Below are positions 12,092 to 24,600 of a stretch of 64,000 nucleotides of DNA, piece after piece. Position numbers and translations under genes: made by a program. The notes under the pieces are model-generated. The model saw nothing but the letters and a program-made list of their open reading frames with translations, ran no database searches and was not told where the DNA came from. The stretch's first letter is position 1, and the number at the start of each line of letters is the position of its first letter. Source of the stretch: Spirodela intermedia (lineage: Eukaryota > Streptophyta > Magnoliopsida > Alismatales > Araceae); the NCBI GenBank assembly GCA_902729315.2, contig LR746266.1, positions 6,316,259-6,380,258 on the forward strand, given 5' to 3'.

Positions 12092-12345
12092 TGTTAGATC
12101 ATACAGAAACCTTATCGTTTGACATCTGATCTAGTTGAAGAAGAATGGCCATAAAACCCTAGCCACTGGATGGGAGAGACGAGAGAGAGAAATCGTGGGG
12201 GGAAAAAAGGGGAAAAAATGATTTATTAAGTTCAAAAGAGAAAATGGTACATATATATATATATATATACATGATAGGTCAGATCCATCTACTAGATCTA
12301 CTTATGCCCGAATCTGACCTGTTAAAAGTACCCATGGTTCCATCA
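12092..12345 (-). repeat. Chromovirus LTR shared by two element fragments
   Basis: On the minus strand the block begins TGATGGAACCATGG after a purine-rich tract at the pol end of copy B, and ends ATCTAACA directly before a primer-binding-site-like TGGTATCAAAG. It therefore looks like a 3' LTR from its right side and a 5' LTR from its left side. It contains an (AT)n tract near 12252-12268. Length is about 254 bp. Confidence 0.55.
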
Positions 12346-12715
12346 ATACCCTCACCTTCGAGAGAAACCTTGTCCTCAAGGTTGAATGTAGGAAATTGTG
12401 TCTAAAATCCTTACAAAGGCTCCCAGCTTGATTCAAAATCAGGCAATCCTTTTGATTTAAGCAAAGACCTCATGGCCATTCAAGGAGGGACGGAGTTGTA
12501 ACACTGCTTCGGGCTCCAGGTTCCAAATCAGATTCTTATCAAGAATGGACGGAGGAAGAGGCTGTATTATATGTGTTCCAACGGCCAACTTGAGCTGAGA
12601 GATATAGAAGACAGAATGAATCTTGGTGGAAGTAGGAAGATCGAGTTTGTAAGCAACCTGTTCAAATGGTCCAGAATAACAGGGTGATAATTTCTCGTTG
12701 GGTTGTTTGGATGAA
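12346..12715 (-). mobile_element. Chromovirus (Ty3/gypsy) pol C-terminal fragment, copy B
   Basis: This is homologous to copy A at 10725-11080. The minus strand again gives the integrase-to-chromodomain linker, followed at the end by an LEDKVSLEGEG-type terminus and a purine-rich tract leading into the LTR. Frameshifts are present. It sits about 300 bp beyond the stop codon of the intact UGT91 gene. Confidence 0.65.
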
Positions 12716-12760
12716 GTATAGTGACCTCCCTCCGTCCCTTTCTCCTATTCCCCTCTCTAT

Positions 12761-12796
<36 letters not shown>

Positions 12797-13022
12797 TTCT
12801 TCATTGCTCTCCCTCTCCGGTATAGGAGTTGACTCGTAGGGACTCGTGTAGGAAGGGACCTTTGACGACTCGCAGAGGTATCCCAGCATGATCAGAGAGG
12901 TACAGAGATTTTTATGCCATATTTAGAGTGACGCGCGCTCGGTGTCAGGAGGACGATGGATAACTAGTCGGCGGTTGCCCGGCGAGGTTGACGAAGAGCG
13001 GAGTGCAAACCGGAGTCGTCGG
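12716..13022. other. 3' flank of the intact UGT91 gene with a CT microsatellite
   Basis: Contains a (CT)n run at about 12766-12794 and otherwise unremarkable sequence. It should hold the 3' UTR of the minus-strand UGT gene. A short segment (GACCTCCCTCCGTCC) resembles one at about 10370 beside chromovirus copy A. Confidence 0.35.
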
Positions 13023-14459
13023 CTATGGAGGAGCCCGCCGATGCTCCACGAGGTACTCGATGAAGCGAGTTAGATGCTCGTCGTGGAGCTCCTCGTCTCC
13101 GAACGTCGCCTTGGACTCCCTTGCTATGGACCTGATGGGACCGCCCTCTGGGCTTGCCATGACCAGCCTCAGGGCCTGGGAGATACCGTCGGCGGTGAAG
13201 GACCCGTCCACCTCGTCCCTCGGCACCTCCACCCCGATCCCCCGCTCCACTAGGTCCCTCGCGTTGAGCCCCTGGTCGAACATCAGAGGCAGGAGGATGA
13301 TGGCCCGCCCCAGGGAGAGGCCCTCCACGACGGAGTTCCATCCGCCGTGCGTCAGGAACCCGGCGACGGCGCGGTGCGCCAGGATCCTCACCTGAGGGAG
13401 CCACTCCTCGCAGACCAGGCCGCGGCCATCGAGCCTCTCCTCGAACCCCTCCGGGAGGGGCAGCTTCTCGAGCTCCTCTCCATCGTCCCGGGACGGCCGG
13501 CGGAAAGCCCACAAGAAGGGAAGCTCAGATTTCTCCAGGCCGAGGGCGATCTCCTGCAATTCCCCGCGGCTCAGCTTGACCTCACTCCCAAAGGCGGCGT
13601 AGAGAACAGAGCCCGCTTCCTGCGCGTCCAGCCACTCGAAGATCCCCCTCCACTTGCGGCAGTCCTCGTCGGCCCCCTCCTCGGCTACGGGAGGGAGCAG
13701 ACCCACCGGGACGACCGTCTTCCGGTAGATCTCCGTGAGGAGGTTCAGCCAATTGGGCTCCAGCTCTGGGCAGCTCCGGACGGCGACGATCTGGCAATCG
13801 CTGATCGCCACGCCGAAACGGATGGCCTCAGAGACCCCTGAGATGTCCCTCTCCGCGCCGGACCTGAAAAGCTCCCGCGCCTCGAAGCCCCGGAAGGCGA
13901 TGGTGGAAGGGAAGGGGATCCACTCGGGGGGAACCGTCAGGTGCTCCGGCATCGTCCGAGCGCCGTCGTCCCCCATCAACGCCGACGGCGGCCCGTAGAA
14001 GGCGAGGACTGCGGCGCTGAAGAGCCCCAGGAAGGCGCAAGGCACCCCGAACCTTGCGGCGACTCGGGGGACCCAGTAGGGGGCGTAGTCAAAGACTATC
14101 CAGTCCACCGGCGGCGACCGCGCTTCCTCCAGGAACCTGCACAGTTGCCCCTCGAGCTCGTCGTAGGCTTTCCGTAGATACGGTCGCAGCTCTTGCGACG
14201 TCAGGTCGATGGTGGCTTCGGCGTCCCTTGGGAGTTCGTCGACCTGCGGCAAGAGAAGATCCACCAGGTTTATCAGTGGAGCCAGGCGCGGAGGCATCCG
14301 CGGCAGCCGGAGGAGATTCCGCGGGGTGGACACGAAGGAGACGTGGTGTCCCTTGCAGGCTATGCGCTTTGAGAGTTCGAAGAAGGGGATAATATGACCG
14401 AGGGCCAGCCATGGTAGCATCACAACGTGGAGTCTGGCGCCGCCGGCGCCGTCCTCCAT
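13023..14459 (-). CDS. UDP-glycosyltransferase, UGT91 family (intact, intronless)
   Basis: Encodes 478 residues, normal for plant family-1 glycosyltransferases, which glycosylate flavonoids, terpenoids and other small molecules in the cytosol. The start is the ATG at 14459 (MEDGAGG). The frame stays open upstream but has no family features. Visible elements are the N-terminal PWLALGHIIPFFELSK with the presumed catalytic His22, VSFVSTPRNL near residue 45, a candidate Asp near 124, and the PSPG donor box from Trp353 (WLPQVRILAHRAVAGFLTHG) through GGWNS and Glu379 to Asp395-Gln396. The GHHVSFVSTPRNL pattern and VDW segment are typical of UGT91, whose known members include branch-forming rhamnosyl- and glucosyltransferases. 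PSPG residues alone do not fix the sugar. It is a diverged relative of the broken copy at 4933-6344. High GC and no intron match many monocot UGTs. Confidence 0.9.
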   Translation of the reverse strand: MEDGAGGARLHVVMLPWLALGHIIPFFELSKRIACKGHHVSFVSTPRNLLRLPRMPPRLAPLINLVDLLLPQVDELPRDAEATIDLTSQELRPYLRKAYDELEGQLCRFLEEARSPPVDWIVFDYAPYWVPRVAARFGVPCAFLGLFSAAVLAFYGPPSALMGDDGARTMPEHLTVPPEWIPFPSTIAFRGFEARELFRSGAERDISGVSEAIRFGVAISDCQIVAVRSCPELEPNWLNLLTEIYRKTVVPVGLLPPVAEEGADEDCRKWRGIFEWLDAQEAGSVLYAAFGSEVKLSRGELQEIALGLEKSELPFLWAFRRPSRDDGEELEKLPLPEGFEERLDGRGLVCEEWLPQVRILAHRAVAGFLTHGGWNSVVEGLSLGRAIILLPLMFDQGLNARDLVERGIGVEVPRDEVDGSFTADGISQALRLVMASPEGGPIRSIARESKATFGDEELHDEHLTRFIEYLVEHRRAPP

Positions 14460-15468
14460 TCTCGACGAACCCCTTGCAGCAAGACCCGGGAGTTGGATGC
14501 TCGGTAACGGCGTCGTCTGAGAACGGCGGCGGCGAAGTAGGGTCTGCGTCTCTGACGATGGAGTTCGATCGGGGAGCAGATAGGGGAGGATGAAGAGGGG
14601 GACTGCGGGCTTCTGACGCGTGTTGCCGAGGGAAATTCTCCAGTGTACTGTGGCGGTCTGACCAAATCCCTCGAGTGTACGGATTAGACCCGTATGGACT
14701 GATTTGTTTTCTAAAACGCCTGCTACCATTTCACATCTTTCTATAAGCCCTTATTAAATATGCTTTAATATTAGAGTCTAGACTCGGGGGTGCTAGTGAC
14801 ATCGTAGCCCACCAGCACAGCGCATTGGGCATCGCCATGGCCGACTCCGCATCGTTTGCCCTTCCTTCAAGACAGCTTGGGGTGTACACCACACACAAGT
14901 ATCATAATATCACTCATGGTCCACACACAAGTTTCTTGTTGTTTTGTATCCCATAATATGCCTCCAGTTCGAGAACCCTGACCATCAACAATCCCATCGC
15001 ATTTCTCGGGGAGATCATCAAACTGACAAAAGTCAAAGATGTTACATGAGACCCGATAAATTTTCTGCATGTTAACTAAAAAGGGTTGACTTTGCAATCA
15101 AATACGACATTTCATTAACAAAGCATTGCTTGTAGACTGAGGTTCGTTCTCAGAAGTGTGTTAGATCCTACACGATCTCTCTCTCCTAGTTTGAGGGTTA
15201 GTTTCTCACATCAGAACCTTAACGCTGATAATATCATCATGGAACGCCAACCCCACACGGAATGACGTAGGGGAGAGAGAGAGAGAGAGAGAACATGAAC
15301 GGGCTTTATTGCTTAAAATCATAAAGTTTCTTCCTCCGAAAAATGAATTTCTTTGAGACTCGAACATATAGCGACAAAATTGTTTTTTGTACAGACTACT
15401 AGCCACAGGCAAAGGGGCAGCTTGCCGTAGACCTAGCCGATGGCACGAGGACTCTTCTGGCCCCTTCA

Positions 15469-15504
<36 letters not shown>

Positions 15505-15684
15505 CTACCCTTTTCCCACCCACCTCCCACTGGAGGCTGCCGAGGTCGTCATAAATTATCACTGCATCGTCGCAAATTTACAGGGCAGCGGCTGTACGAG
15601 ACGTGAGCGGGCTCGATCCCACCTGAAGCTCCACATGGATCCCCCGAAGACGGCATGCTGGCGGAAAACTGAAGAGCGCCCCCT
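14460..15684. other. Intergenic: UGT91 5' flank and SABRE 3' flank
   Basis: Both neighbours are on the minus strand, so this holds the UGT91 promoter and 5' UTR and the SABRE 3' UTR. Two GA microsatellites occur, at about 15271-15291 and 15471-15500. The short open frames on both strands have no recognisable content. Confidence 0.4.
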
Positions 15685-18600
15685 CTACTCGTAGACGTCT
15701 TCATAGGGGGAGTCACTCGAGGAATCGCTCTCAAAGGGAGTCGTCTCTTTGGGGGATGACGGAAGCGACTCCCGCTGTTGAGATGTGGACCCTGCAGGTT
15801 GAAGAAGAATGTTAGACACCTTGCGCCGTGAATCCCGAGTCGTCGTACAGGAAAACAGCAGACATCGCAGCACAAGGTGTGGATGCTTTAGGCCCTCGAA
15901 TCTCTGAGACTGGTCCAATAGATATCGCACACGCATAAATAGGCTAGGCACCCCTCTACGCAGGGGAATTCGAGTTCCTTGGGGGTGGCGCTTGGTTCTG
16001 TAATCCTCAAACTCGAGTCGAAGAATTGGGTTTTACCTGAAACCTTCAGCCCTCTTGCTCTAAACTTCTTCGTATGGCGCCGCATGAGCTTCTTTGCCTT
16101 CGTTATGGTCAGCTGTCTGGCAAATGGGGCGGCTTCTACATCACTCTCACTCCATTCCCCATGAAATCCAGGGTCAGCCTCTCCTCTCATGGTGCGCAGC
16201 ATAAACGCCTTCGCCCGGCGGCGCTGAGAGTTGAAGAGTCCCCTTATGGAGGTGACGAACCCTTCACCCGCCCCGTCAGAAGGTCGCTTGAGCAACGACG
16301 TGGGAAACTGAACGGAGCTTCCAGGTAGACCTCCATCACTGTCACTGAAATTGAGATCACTGTCGGGGACACCGGCCGCACTGCCTTCATCCCTCTGGCC
16401 TTGGGCCTTGTGCTTGAATTTTTTGCCCTGTGAAAGAGGCAATTACGGAGCTCAAGATGAGAGCGACTAATAATGATAGAATTGGAAACCAGTATCGTAA
16501 CCCATAAGATTAAAAGTCCTCAAAAAACCAATAAATTCGAATAGTTCGGGATGATTATCAAAGAATTATATCTCCTTTATAGCTTTCATGACAACATTCA
16601 AGAACCACAACCCTTTTATGAGAATCGACATCACGGACGGTAATCGCCATCAAAGTATGTACAGAGGCTCCCATATTCCTCTGCACTAAAAAGTTACTTC
16701 AAACAATGGAAGCTGGTGAAAATCATTTTCTGCGTCAACTATTAGCTGCTACTACTCTAGTCTAAAATGCTGACATTCCTAACATCACCCAATGAAAATA
16801 TGAGCAAGATGCTTGGGAGACTGTTGAACGATTCAAGCGACATTTAATTCAAATAATTACCAGATAAGATATTATGAAACAGCGACTAAATAAAAGGGAA
16901 ATAGTTGTGGAATATATCAAATTCAGAGCCAGGTAAAACTGAAACCAATGGTGCTAGATACCATGCACTTCGAATCACAAATAAAGCGATACCAGGGGTG
17001 GTGCTTCAAGATGTTGATGGGGGGGGGGGGGACGGCATCCTCCAGGACGACATGAACAAAGAAGTAAAAATGGAAAAAAGACTTGCCTGCATGCCAGTCA
17101 CGGACTTCAGAACTCCCCATATAATATGCTTCTTGACTCTTGAGAACAGCCTCCTCCATGTCCCAGTAAAATCGTCACGGTGGAAAGTGTCCATAAGCAG
17201 CCTCAGATCATTCACTGCGAATCTAGACCCTTCATATGTAACAAGCAATTCAACCTGAAAATTTCCACAAAAGAGCTGGGTTTAGCTACTTGAGAATGTT
17301 GTTTTGACCACGTAATTACAGAGCAAACTGAATGCACCTGGCTTATTTTGATATTATGGAATTCCATCAACTTCCGAACCCTTGTTCGTTTCTCATCATG
17401 TGATTTCCCAACCTTCTTCTCGTCATGAGGTGAGCGACCAGCTCTAACCGATCTAGGCTCTTTTGACCTGCCCCTGGCTGTCTCATCGTTAACATTATTC
17501 TGATGGTCTGATGGTGAGCAAAGGGGCCCACTTTTTGATGTACTTGAAACGTGAACCTGAGCATTGGCTACAGACTCGCACACATTTTCTTCCAGTGATC
17601 TGTCAAAAGAAGATGCTCTTCGGAGCTCTGAATTTGAACCGCAAATGATATTTGCTTTCAGGCTTTGCAACTTTGATGTCTGCAGAAGATAAGAGAGTAT
17701 ATTAATACACTAGCTACTAGAGGCATGATGGATACTCTACTCTCCTAAAGAAATCATGTATTGAAACTTTTTTATTTTAATGTTATAAAAGCAGGCTATC
17801 ATATTATTTCCATAAGCCCTCCCAAATAACACGCAGCCAACATGAAACTTACTTGGGAACTATCCCCGTGTGCTGAGAGTAGACTGGCACCAGAAACAAC
17901 AGATGATGCACCATTCGCACTGGACTTTGAAGCAGCTTCAACTTCTCTTGTACCATGGTTGCCTAATGTTGCTGCATCAGGACCAGGAGTAGTTTTCTTT
18001 GTTCGCCTTGAACTAGCTGTTGTTGAAACTTTCCAAACTTCCTGCGATTTCATAGGTGATGAAGCTATGGCTAAATCATTAAGAAAATACAATACCCCCA
18101 TGACCCAACAGAAAATGTATTTCACCTGACGTCTGTGTGAATCCTGCTCCTCTTCTGGAAAGAAATATCCCCACATCATTCTGTACATAGTCTCGGTCAA
18201 ATGTATCTTTAGTGGATATATCTCTACCTGTTAGGAGTTTGACAACCATCGATTCAGAAAAAGGAGGCATCTGAACTGTATCATAGGAATAATGGTTAAA
18301 TGAATTCTCACAACAAAGAAAACAAATAATTATATTCTATCAGATCTAAAACTATTCAGACTGCACAATGCCACGTATCTGAAAGATGATCACTTAACAC
18401 TCGATCGCCGCAAAGACTAGTAGATGTCTAATCTGAGATTCAATGCGCACCAGGAGAACAAAGGCTCCCAATTACTTGTGATCTTTCTCAGAACATATTA
18501 TTTCATGAAACAGTTCTTCGTTCATACTGTCTGAATAAAATTTGGAAACCCCTAGAGACCTATCAGAACTAGGAGATTTGTCGGGATCCATCACATCCTA

Positions 18601-21600
18601 CAGCGATACATGGAGAGCAGGCCCATATTTTCATTTAACGTAAGCCAAAATTGTCAGCTCCATTTTAGACCTCCGTACATCATCTTCTTTTAAAAAACTC
18701 CTTCAAATAACCGGCCAAGAGGTTCACAACCGCTGTGCAATTCCTTTTGTGATTTGCCCACAAGTCCTTTACCTTGCACTGTCTATGTCATGGAAGAAAG
18801 GAGTAGACAGGCTTCTTCATTCCAAATATTGAGCCAATCTCCTTGCTTTCATTTGACTTCTTCTCTCACTAACCTACCCTTGTTTTCCTTCTTACACATA
18901 GAATGGCGTCGTCTACCAAAAAGGAGACAATCTTACGTTATATCTTGATTGCATTCTCTCTTTCTAAAGAAAATTCTCAACTTTCCTCCTAGGTTAGTTG
19001 GACACTTTCTCTACCACTAAACCACGCATCTTCTTATTTATCTAAATCGATTTCTGGCACCCAACTTCGTACTATTTCTCTGGTTCATAGACATCAAGGC
19101 AGTTGATTCCCTCGGATATACAAAACCTCACTGATGTGGGGGGCAAATTTCAACTTAGTCATAGAATTTCAATCAAGATTGTTTTTCAACAGATTATCAT
19201 TATCATCCTCTTTCTTACTCTTACATCTTTCATATTATAGTTATCAATGGTGTGTTAACAAGCATAATAATGAATATAAAAAGTATAAAAATCGAGCCAT
19301 GAGAAAAAACAGGACATTAATATGAATTCATGATGACTTTAATATCAACTTTCTTCATCTTATCATTCGATCTTCTACAAGTTATTTTATGATGTTCATG
19401 AAGGATTTCTCGCGTCAGAAAGAACAACATAGAGCGTCATCTTCTTATACTGAGCATTGAGCAGTAATATGTAAGGTAACTATATTTGAAGTGCTATAAA
19501 TAGGTCAATAGAAACTAAATCAACGATAGGCAATATCAGACACAAGGAGGTATATCTCACAATGCATTTCTCCCCTGCTTTCACCAATTGTTACTTTTTT
19601 TAATAGAAGTGATAAAAAAAATAAGGTAAAATAAAGGAACTATATTGAATGGAAGATAAACCTGAAAAAGTTCAAGCGAGGAGATTCCATCCTTTGGAAC
19701 ACCTTGCCGAGCATCCACACGTAGCATTACATTTCTGCATTAAAAAATAATTCGAACAATTTGAGAGCATAAAAAAGTGAGGTCAATGGACATGCTGCTT
19801 CATGTACGCAAAATAGAACCTCAACTTTGAAAGGTATAGGAAAGCATAGAAAGCAAATGAACGTAGTTCGCAATATGAGATTTAATCATGTAGAATAATA
19901 GCAACAGGCATCTTACCTTCCAAGTTCAGGAGGAGCATTCCAGGCTGATAACAACATGTTAGATTTAGCATTAGGTAGACAGTTTCTGACAAAAAAGGAC
20001 TTGGTTATGAACTGAGCCACTCCTATGTCTTTATAATCACGATCAAAATCGTACATCTGCCAAAACAATTGTCAGTGGCACAAACGAGTCTTCAAATTTC
20101 CCATTTCAGCCAATAAAATAATATTAACCGCAGAACAAGAAAATAAGAATGCCTTGTAACGCAAACACTAAGCCTATAGAGGAACTCAAAAAGCAAATGA
20201 ACTTGGAACCTCACCATGTTAATTATTTCAGCTTCAGCAAATGCTTTACCATCTGCCAGCATGCTCCACACTACCTTGTCAATTTTCATAGAAATCCGCA
20301 TAGCACAGGATGGGCTCTTGTTCTTCTCTTTTTCCATCAGACGCAAAAGGGCAGCTTTCTGCAAAGCCAGTCTTAAAGCACTCGATGCTGCCTTCCTAGA
20401 CTTCTGTATGTTTACGAGTTCTTTCTTCAGACTTTGAACCTGAAAACACGGTGCAGAACTTTAAGGAGCAATATATCTGACAATTATGTGAGACGACAAG
20501 CCTACAATAGAAGTTATTTGAGTAATTAAACAGTTTAAAGAATATTTTGCTCAAAATCGCACGTCTTTGAGATTACTGAAACAAAAATCAACAATTCTCA
20601 GATTCTAAATAAACAGACACGAACCATAATGAATGTTTCAAAAGACTTGAAGACGGTCAGAATTTCGAAGTAGAAGTGGAAATATTGACGAGTAAAACTA
20701 AGAAATCATGTTTTCGACTTTCAAATACCATTCTCAGTGTTTTCAGCAGGTTGGATGAAGAGCATTTAAATGAGCAAAAATCTATGACTCACATCTATTA
20801 CAGAGGTTATGCAGAAGAAAAAGGATGCAAAATAAGAAAACTCAATTCTTTGAAGGTTGACAAGCTTCTAACAGCTGAGCTTGAAGATTATATAGCTTCC
20901 AATGAAATCATCTGGTTCAATAATTCAAGTCCAAACTGCAAATTTAAGCCTCCTGTGGATGTCTATTTGCCAGGTTGCCCGCCTAAACCAGAGGCAGTTA
21001 TAGATGTAATAACGAAACTTCGTAAGAAGCCTCCTTTGACCTGCAACCTGGAGTACTAATCATAAAATCTGAGATAGGCCTTCCAACGTCTCATTTTATT
21101 TTATTTTATTTTATTTTACTTCACTTCATATTTTTCATACTCGTTAATTTCTTATCTAACCAGTACAATATTGCCAACCTTCCAAAAAAAGAAAGAATAT
21201 GTTGAAAAGTTTTTCTAGCAATCAATCATCTCCAAATATAACTAACATTTATCGCATGAATTTTCGCATATCATGGCAGCTCTGGATTTGCTAATGCAAT
21301 TTCAAGTAAGCAGTGTAGATGTTTTAGGATTCCGACTATAGAGATGGAAACTTTCCTTGTCCCAATTACCTGACCAGGGTCCAAGTTGCACCTTTACAGT
21401 AATCTAGTCAGGAAAATTTCTCCAATCACCCAAAAAAATAAGCATCTCGTCCTTTTCTGAACCAGTTGCGGTAATCTACAATTAAGCTTAAGGTGAACTA
21501 CACCCTGAAAAAAACTGCTGGAAACTGGAATAATGTCATGCATATGCACAACCGTGGTCTCAATGAATGGAATATAACAAAATGAGGGTAACATTAGATG

Positions 21601-24600
21601 TAGAAAAAAATTAATGGGAAATGAAATTTAACTGAAATTTCTAGAGGCTTGTGTGGAGACATGTTCTCACCAGCAATGGTTTCCCGCCACATACCATCCA
21701 CAATATGCTATCCTTTTTCAGTGAGGAACCTGTATCGCTAGATGTCTCATCGGAAGCCAGAAGTGTCCTTATGTCATCGAGAAGCAATTTCCGCTCTCTT
21801 TCCTTCTGTTCAAGGCTGACTTTTGCCAGTTCTACCTCTTCAACACCATCAGGGACCACCTCATCAGCCTCTTCTTCAACATCATCATCTTCTGCAGGGT
21901 ATGAAAGACTGCTTTTCCGAGGCCTGAAAGCAATAAAACCTCCTTTAAATTCTGATTGAATATTTTTGATTTTTCATGTTTAAAATGAAAACTCCTCAAA
22001 AAATTGCTTAAATTCTTCGAATGCTTAACTACTGATTTTGAAATCTGCTATTGACAATATAGATATAGCAATCGTCAGAAAATTTGATTACTGTCATCTG
22101 CAACGCGTAAAGTAATAGCTGTAATAAAGCAACTCATTTGCGTTATGGGCTATTTCGAATGTTAACGTTAGCCTTCTTCTTGTAAAACTACCCAATAGCC
22201 CACTGACAGAAACTCTTAGACAGGCCCCAAGTAAATTCCACTCATTTTTGTTCTGGAGAGCAAACAGCTAGATAACCTGAGACATAAAAAGATGACTTGG
22301 GAAGTGAATGCGGTAGGAACCGGTAGAAGAAAAGCTACATAGAGATGTCACAACCTTTTACCAAAGATCACTGACCGAACTGCAACATTTGATTTTTGGA
22401 TTAAAAACCTACATCATTCACGCAATCCCCAATAAACTAGCGACAGTTGTGAAGCAAGCACATCATATTATTTGCGAGACATCTACTACTGTAAATAGTT
22501 ACCTTTCCGCAATTTGACATGTTATCATCAGCAAGGCAGTAATTCCATTCATTTGTTTGGAGAGAAATTGCAAACTTTGGGATTACTGCAAGCCCTTTAT
22601 TTTGTACTAAATATAATTTCTTCATGAGTGATACTGCTAAAACACTAAAGAATGTTAATTAGATGTTTCTTTGACAAAACTTAACCTGCAATAATTGTTG
22701 CATGCCGCATATAAATGCATAATGAGAAGAATAAATTCAGCAAACATCCTGGTTTGGCATATTTTGCAGCACAAACTCTGCATGCACTAAGCACTTCCTT
22801 TGAGAGATTTCCCCAACCCAGCGAATGAAACATACTGCTGAGGTGACATCCTTGGCGACATACTTTGCACATCCAGACTCAAACCTTTTCTACCATCCCC
22901 AGACAAACAAGACACTAAAAAAAATTTGATGAAGACGGATTGCTTTGAGTTTAATAGAGGAATGATAAGTCAACTTTGTGCAGTAAGTTATACTGCATCT
23001 ATTCCAGGCATTCTACAAAAGTCATCTCCAACAGTCCTGACCATACCAGTCAACAAGACAAAAACAACGTCGCATTATTCTCAGCAAAATAATAAAGTAA
23101 TTGGCACCTATCATTCTTATCTATGAATAATCAAAAGCACCATGTTTTGATGATCCTCTCTTCCAGCCAGACATCAGATAATACGAAAAGCGTAATTCCA
23201 GATCTCCATGAACACCCCTCCTGGGAAGCGGGGATCTAGCTCTCACCTTAAAACCAAAAAATGTCAAAAAATCTAAAACATGTATGCAGATTCTTACTTG
23301 GGCAGTCTAGCAAAGAGAAGATTGCTCAGTATATCAAGCATAACTTGAAACTGGCGGGATGTCATTGTTGCAGTAATATTCGCCGAATTGAAAGAGAGCT
23401 CTTTCAGTGGCTTCACCTGTGGATATTCAATAAACAAGTAAGCGTTTTTCCGAATATTATTAACAAAGATGCAAAAAAGTTGATGACAAAATCAGATAAT
23501 CTCCATCCCATACTTAACAAAGTGATATACATAACATCCAGGATGTAGAGATGACAAATTATAGATTGTTGAATTCTACCTTCAAATCTGTAGTTCCACC
23601 TTTGTGCCTGGTGTAACGGAAATACATTGTGCATGGCATAAAGACTCTTTCAAGTAAAGCACCAGTCCGTTTTACTTTTGGAGAACTTCTAAGAATTTTT
23701 GGCAGCCATTGAAGCCCGGCTCCTGGATCAACATCAGTGGGTGCAACATGTGCTTGAACATGTTCCAACATTGCAGAATACTCAGCACGTTTCCATAACA
23801 CTCGTGGCTTATGTTCCTTAATGTGCATGCTTCCATTACTCAGTTGTTCAATCATCTCACTTGCAACTTGAAGCACTGAATCAAGGGATCGAGCCAAGAG
23901 ACGGCCACTAGCTGCAGCAAGCAAAAACCTACCCTGGTAATTACAATGAAAAAATTTCAATACAAATTCTGAAACGCACCACAAGAGTACGAAAACATTG
24001 CAGAATAATTTGAAATGATATCAGATTGCAGAGAAAATGATAGACGGGAAAATCAGTGTTAATCGACAATCAGTTCGCAATGAACAGACATGAGGTGCAT
24101 GCTCATGTCATCCTGTAATGCAACAAGTCATTGAAGGACTTATCCATCTAAGTAATGGAGCTCTTCATCATAAAACATCAATTTTGTTGGCATTTTAGGG
24201 AGAAAATGAAAATGTACAAGAGCAGACTAAAAAAGTAGCTGTATAACACCTACCCTCTGATATCTTCGAAAAAAATAGCCAGCGACTATACCTATGTAGT
24301 GTTGTATATTGAAGTGATGGCCTTAATCATCAATTTTATGTGGATAATTCATTGAGATAATTAGATGTATGGTGTTTTAAAAAGAACAGAAAGACAGTCC
24401 AATTTCTTGCATGCAAACAATATCAAAAGGATAGCATGTGAACAATTAAGAAATAGAAATCAGTAGAGAACCATAGATCTTACATTAGCTTCTTCAGATT
24501 GTAGATTAAACTGAGGTTGGATTACATTCACCATGAAGTGCCGTATCCCCTCAAAATCAAAATCACCAATTTCCTGATGCTTCCCTTCTGGAAAAGATAT

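Noticed and set aside
12964-13512. 182-codon minus-strand frame overlapping the intact UGT91
   Set aside because: Alternative frame of the same strand within the UGT coding region; Arg/Gly-rich shadow.
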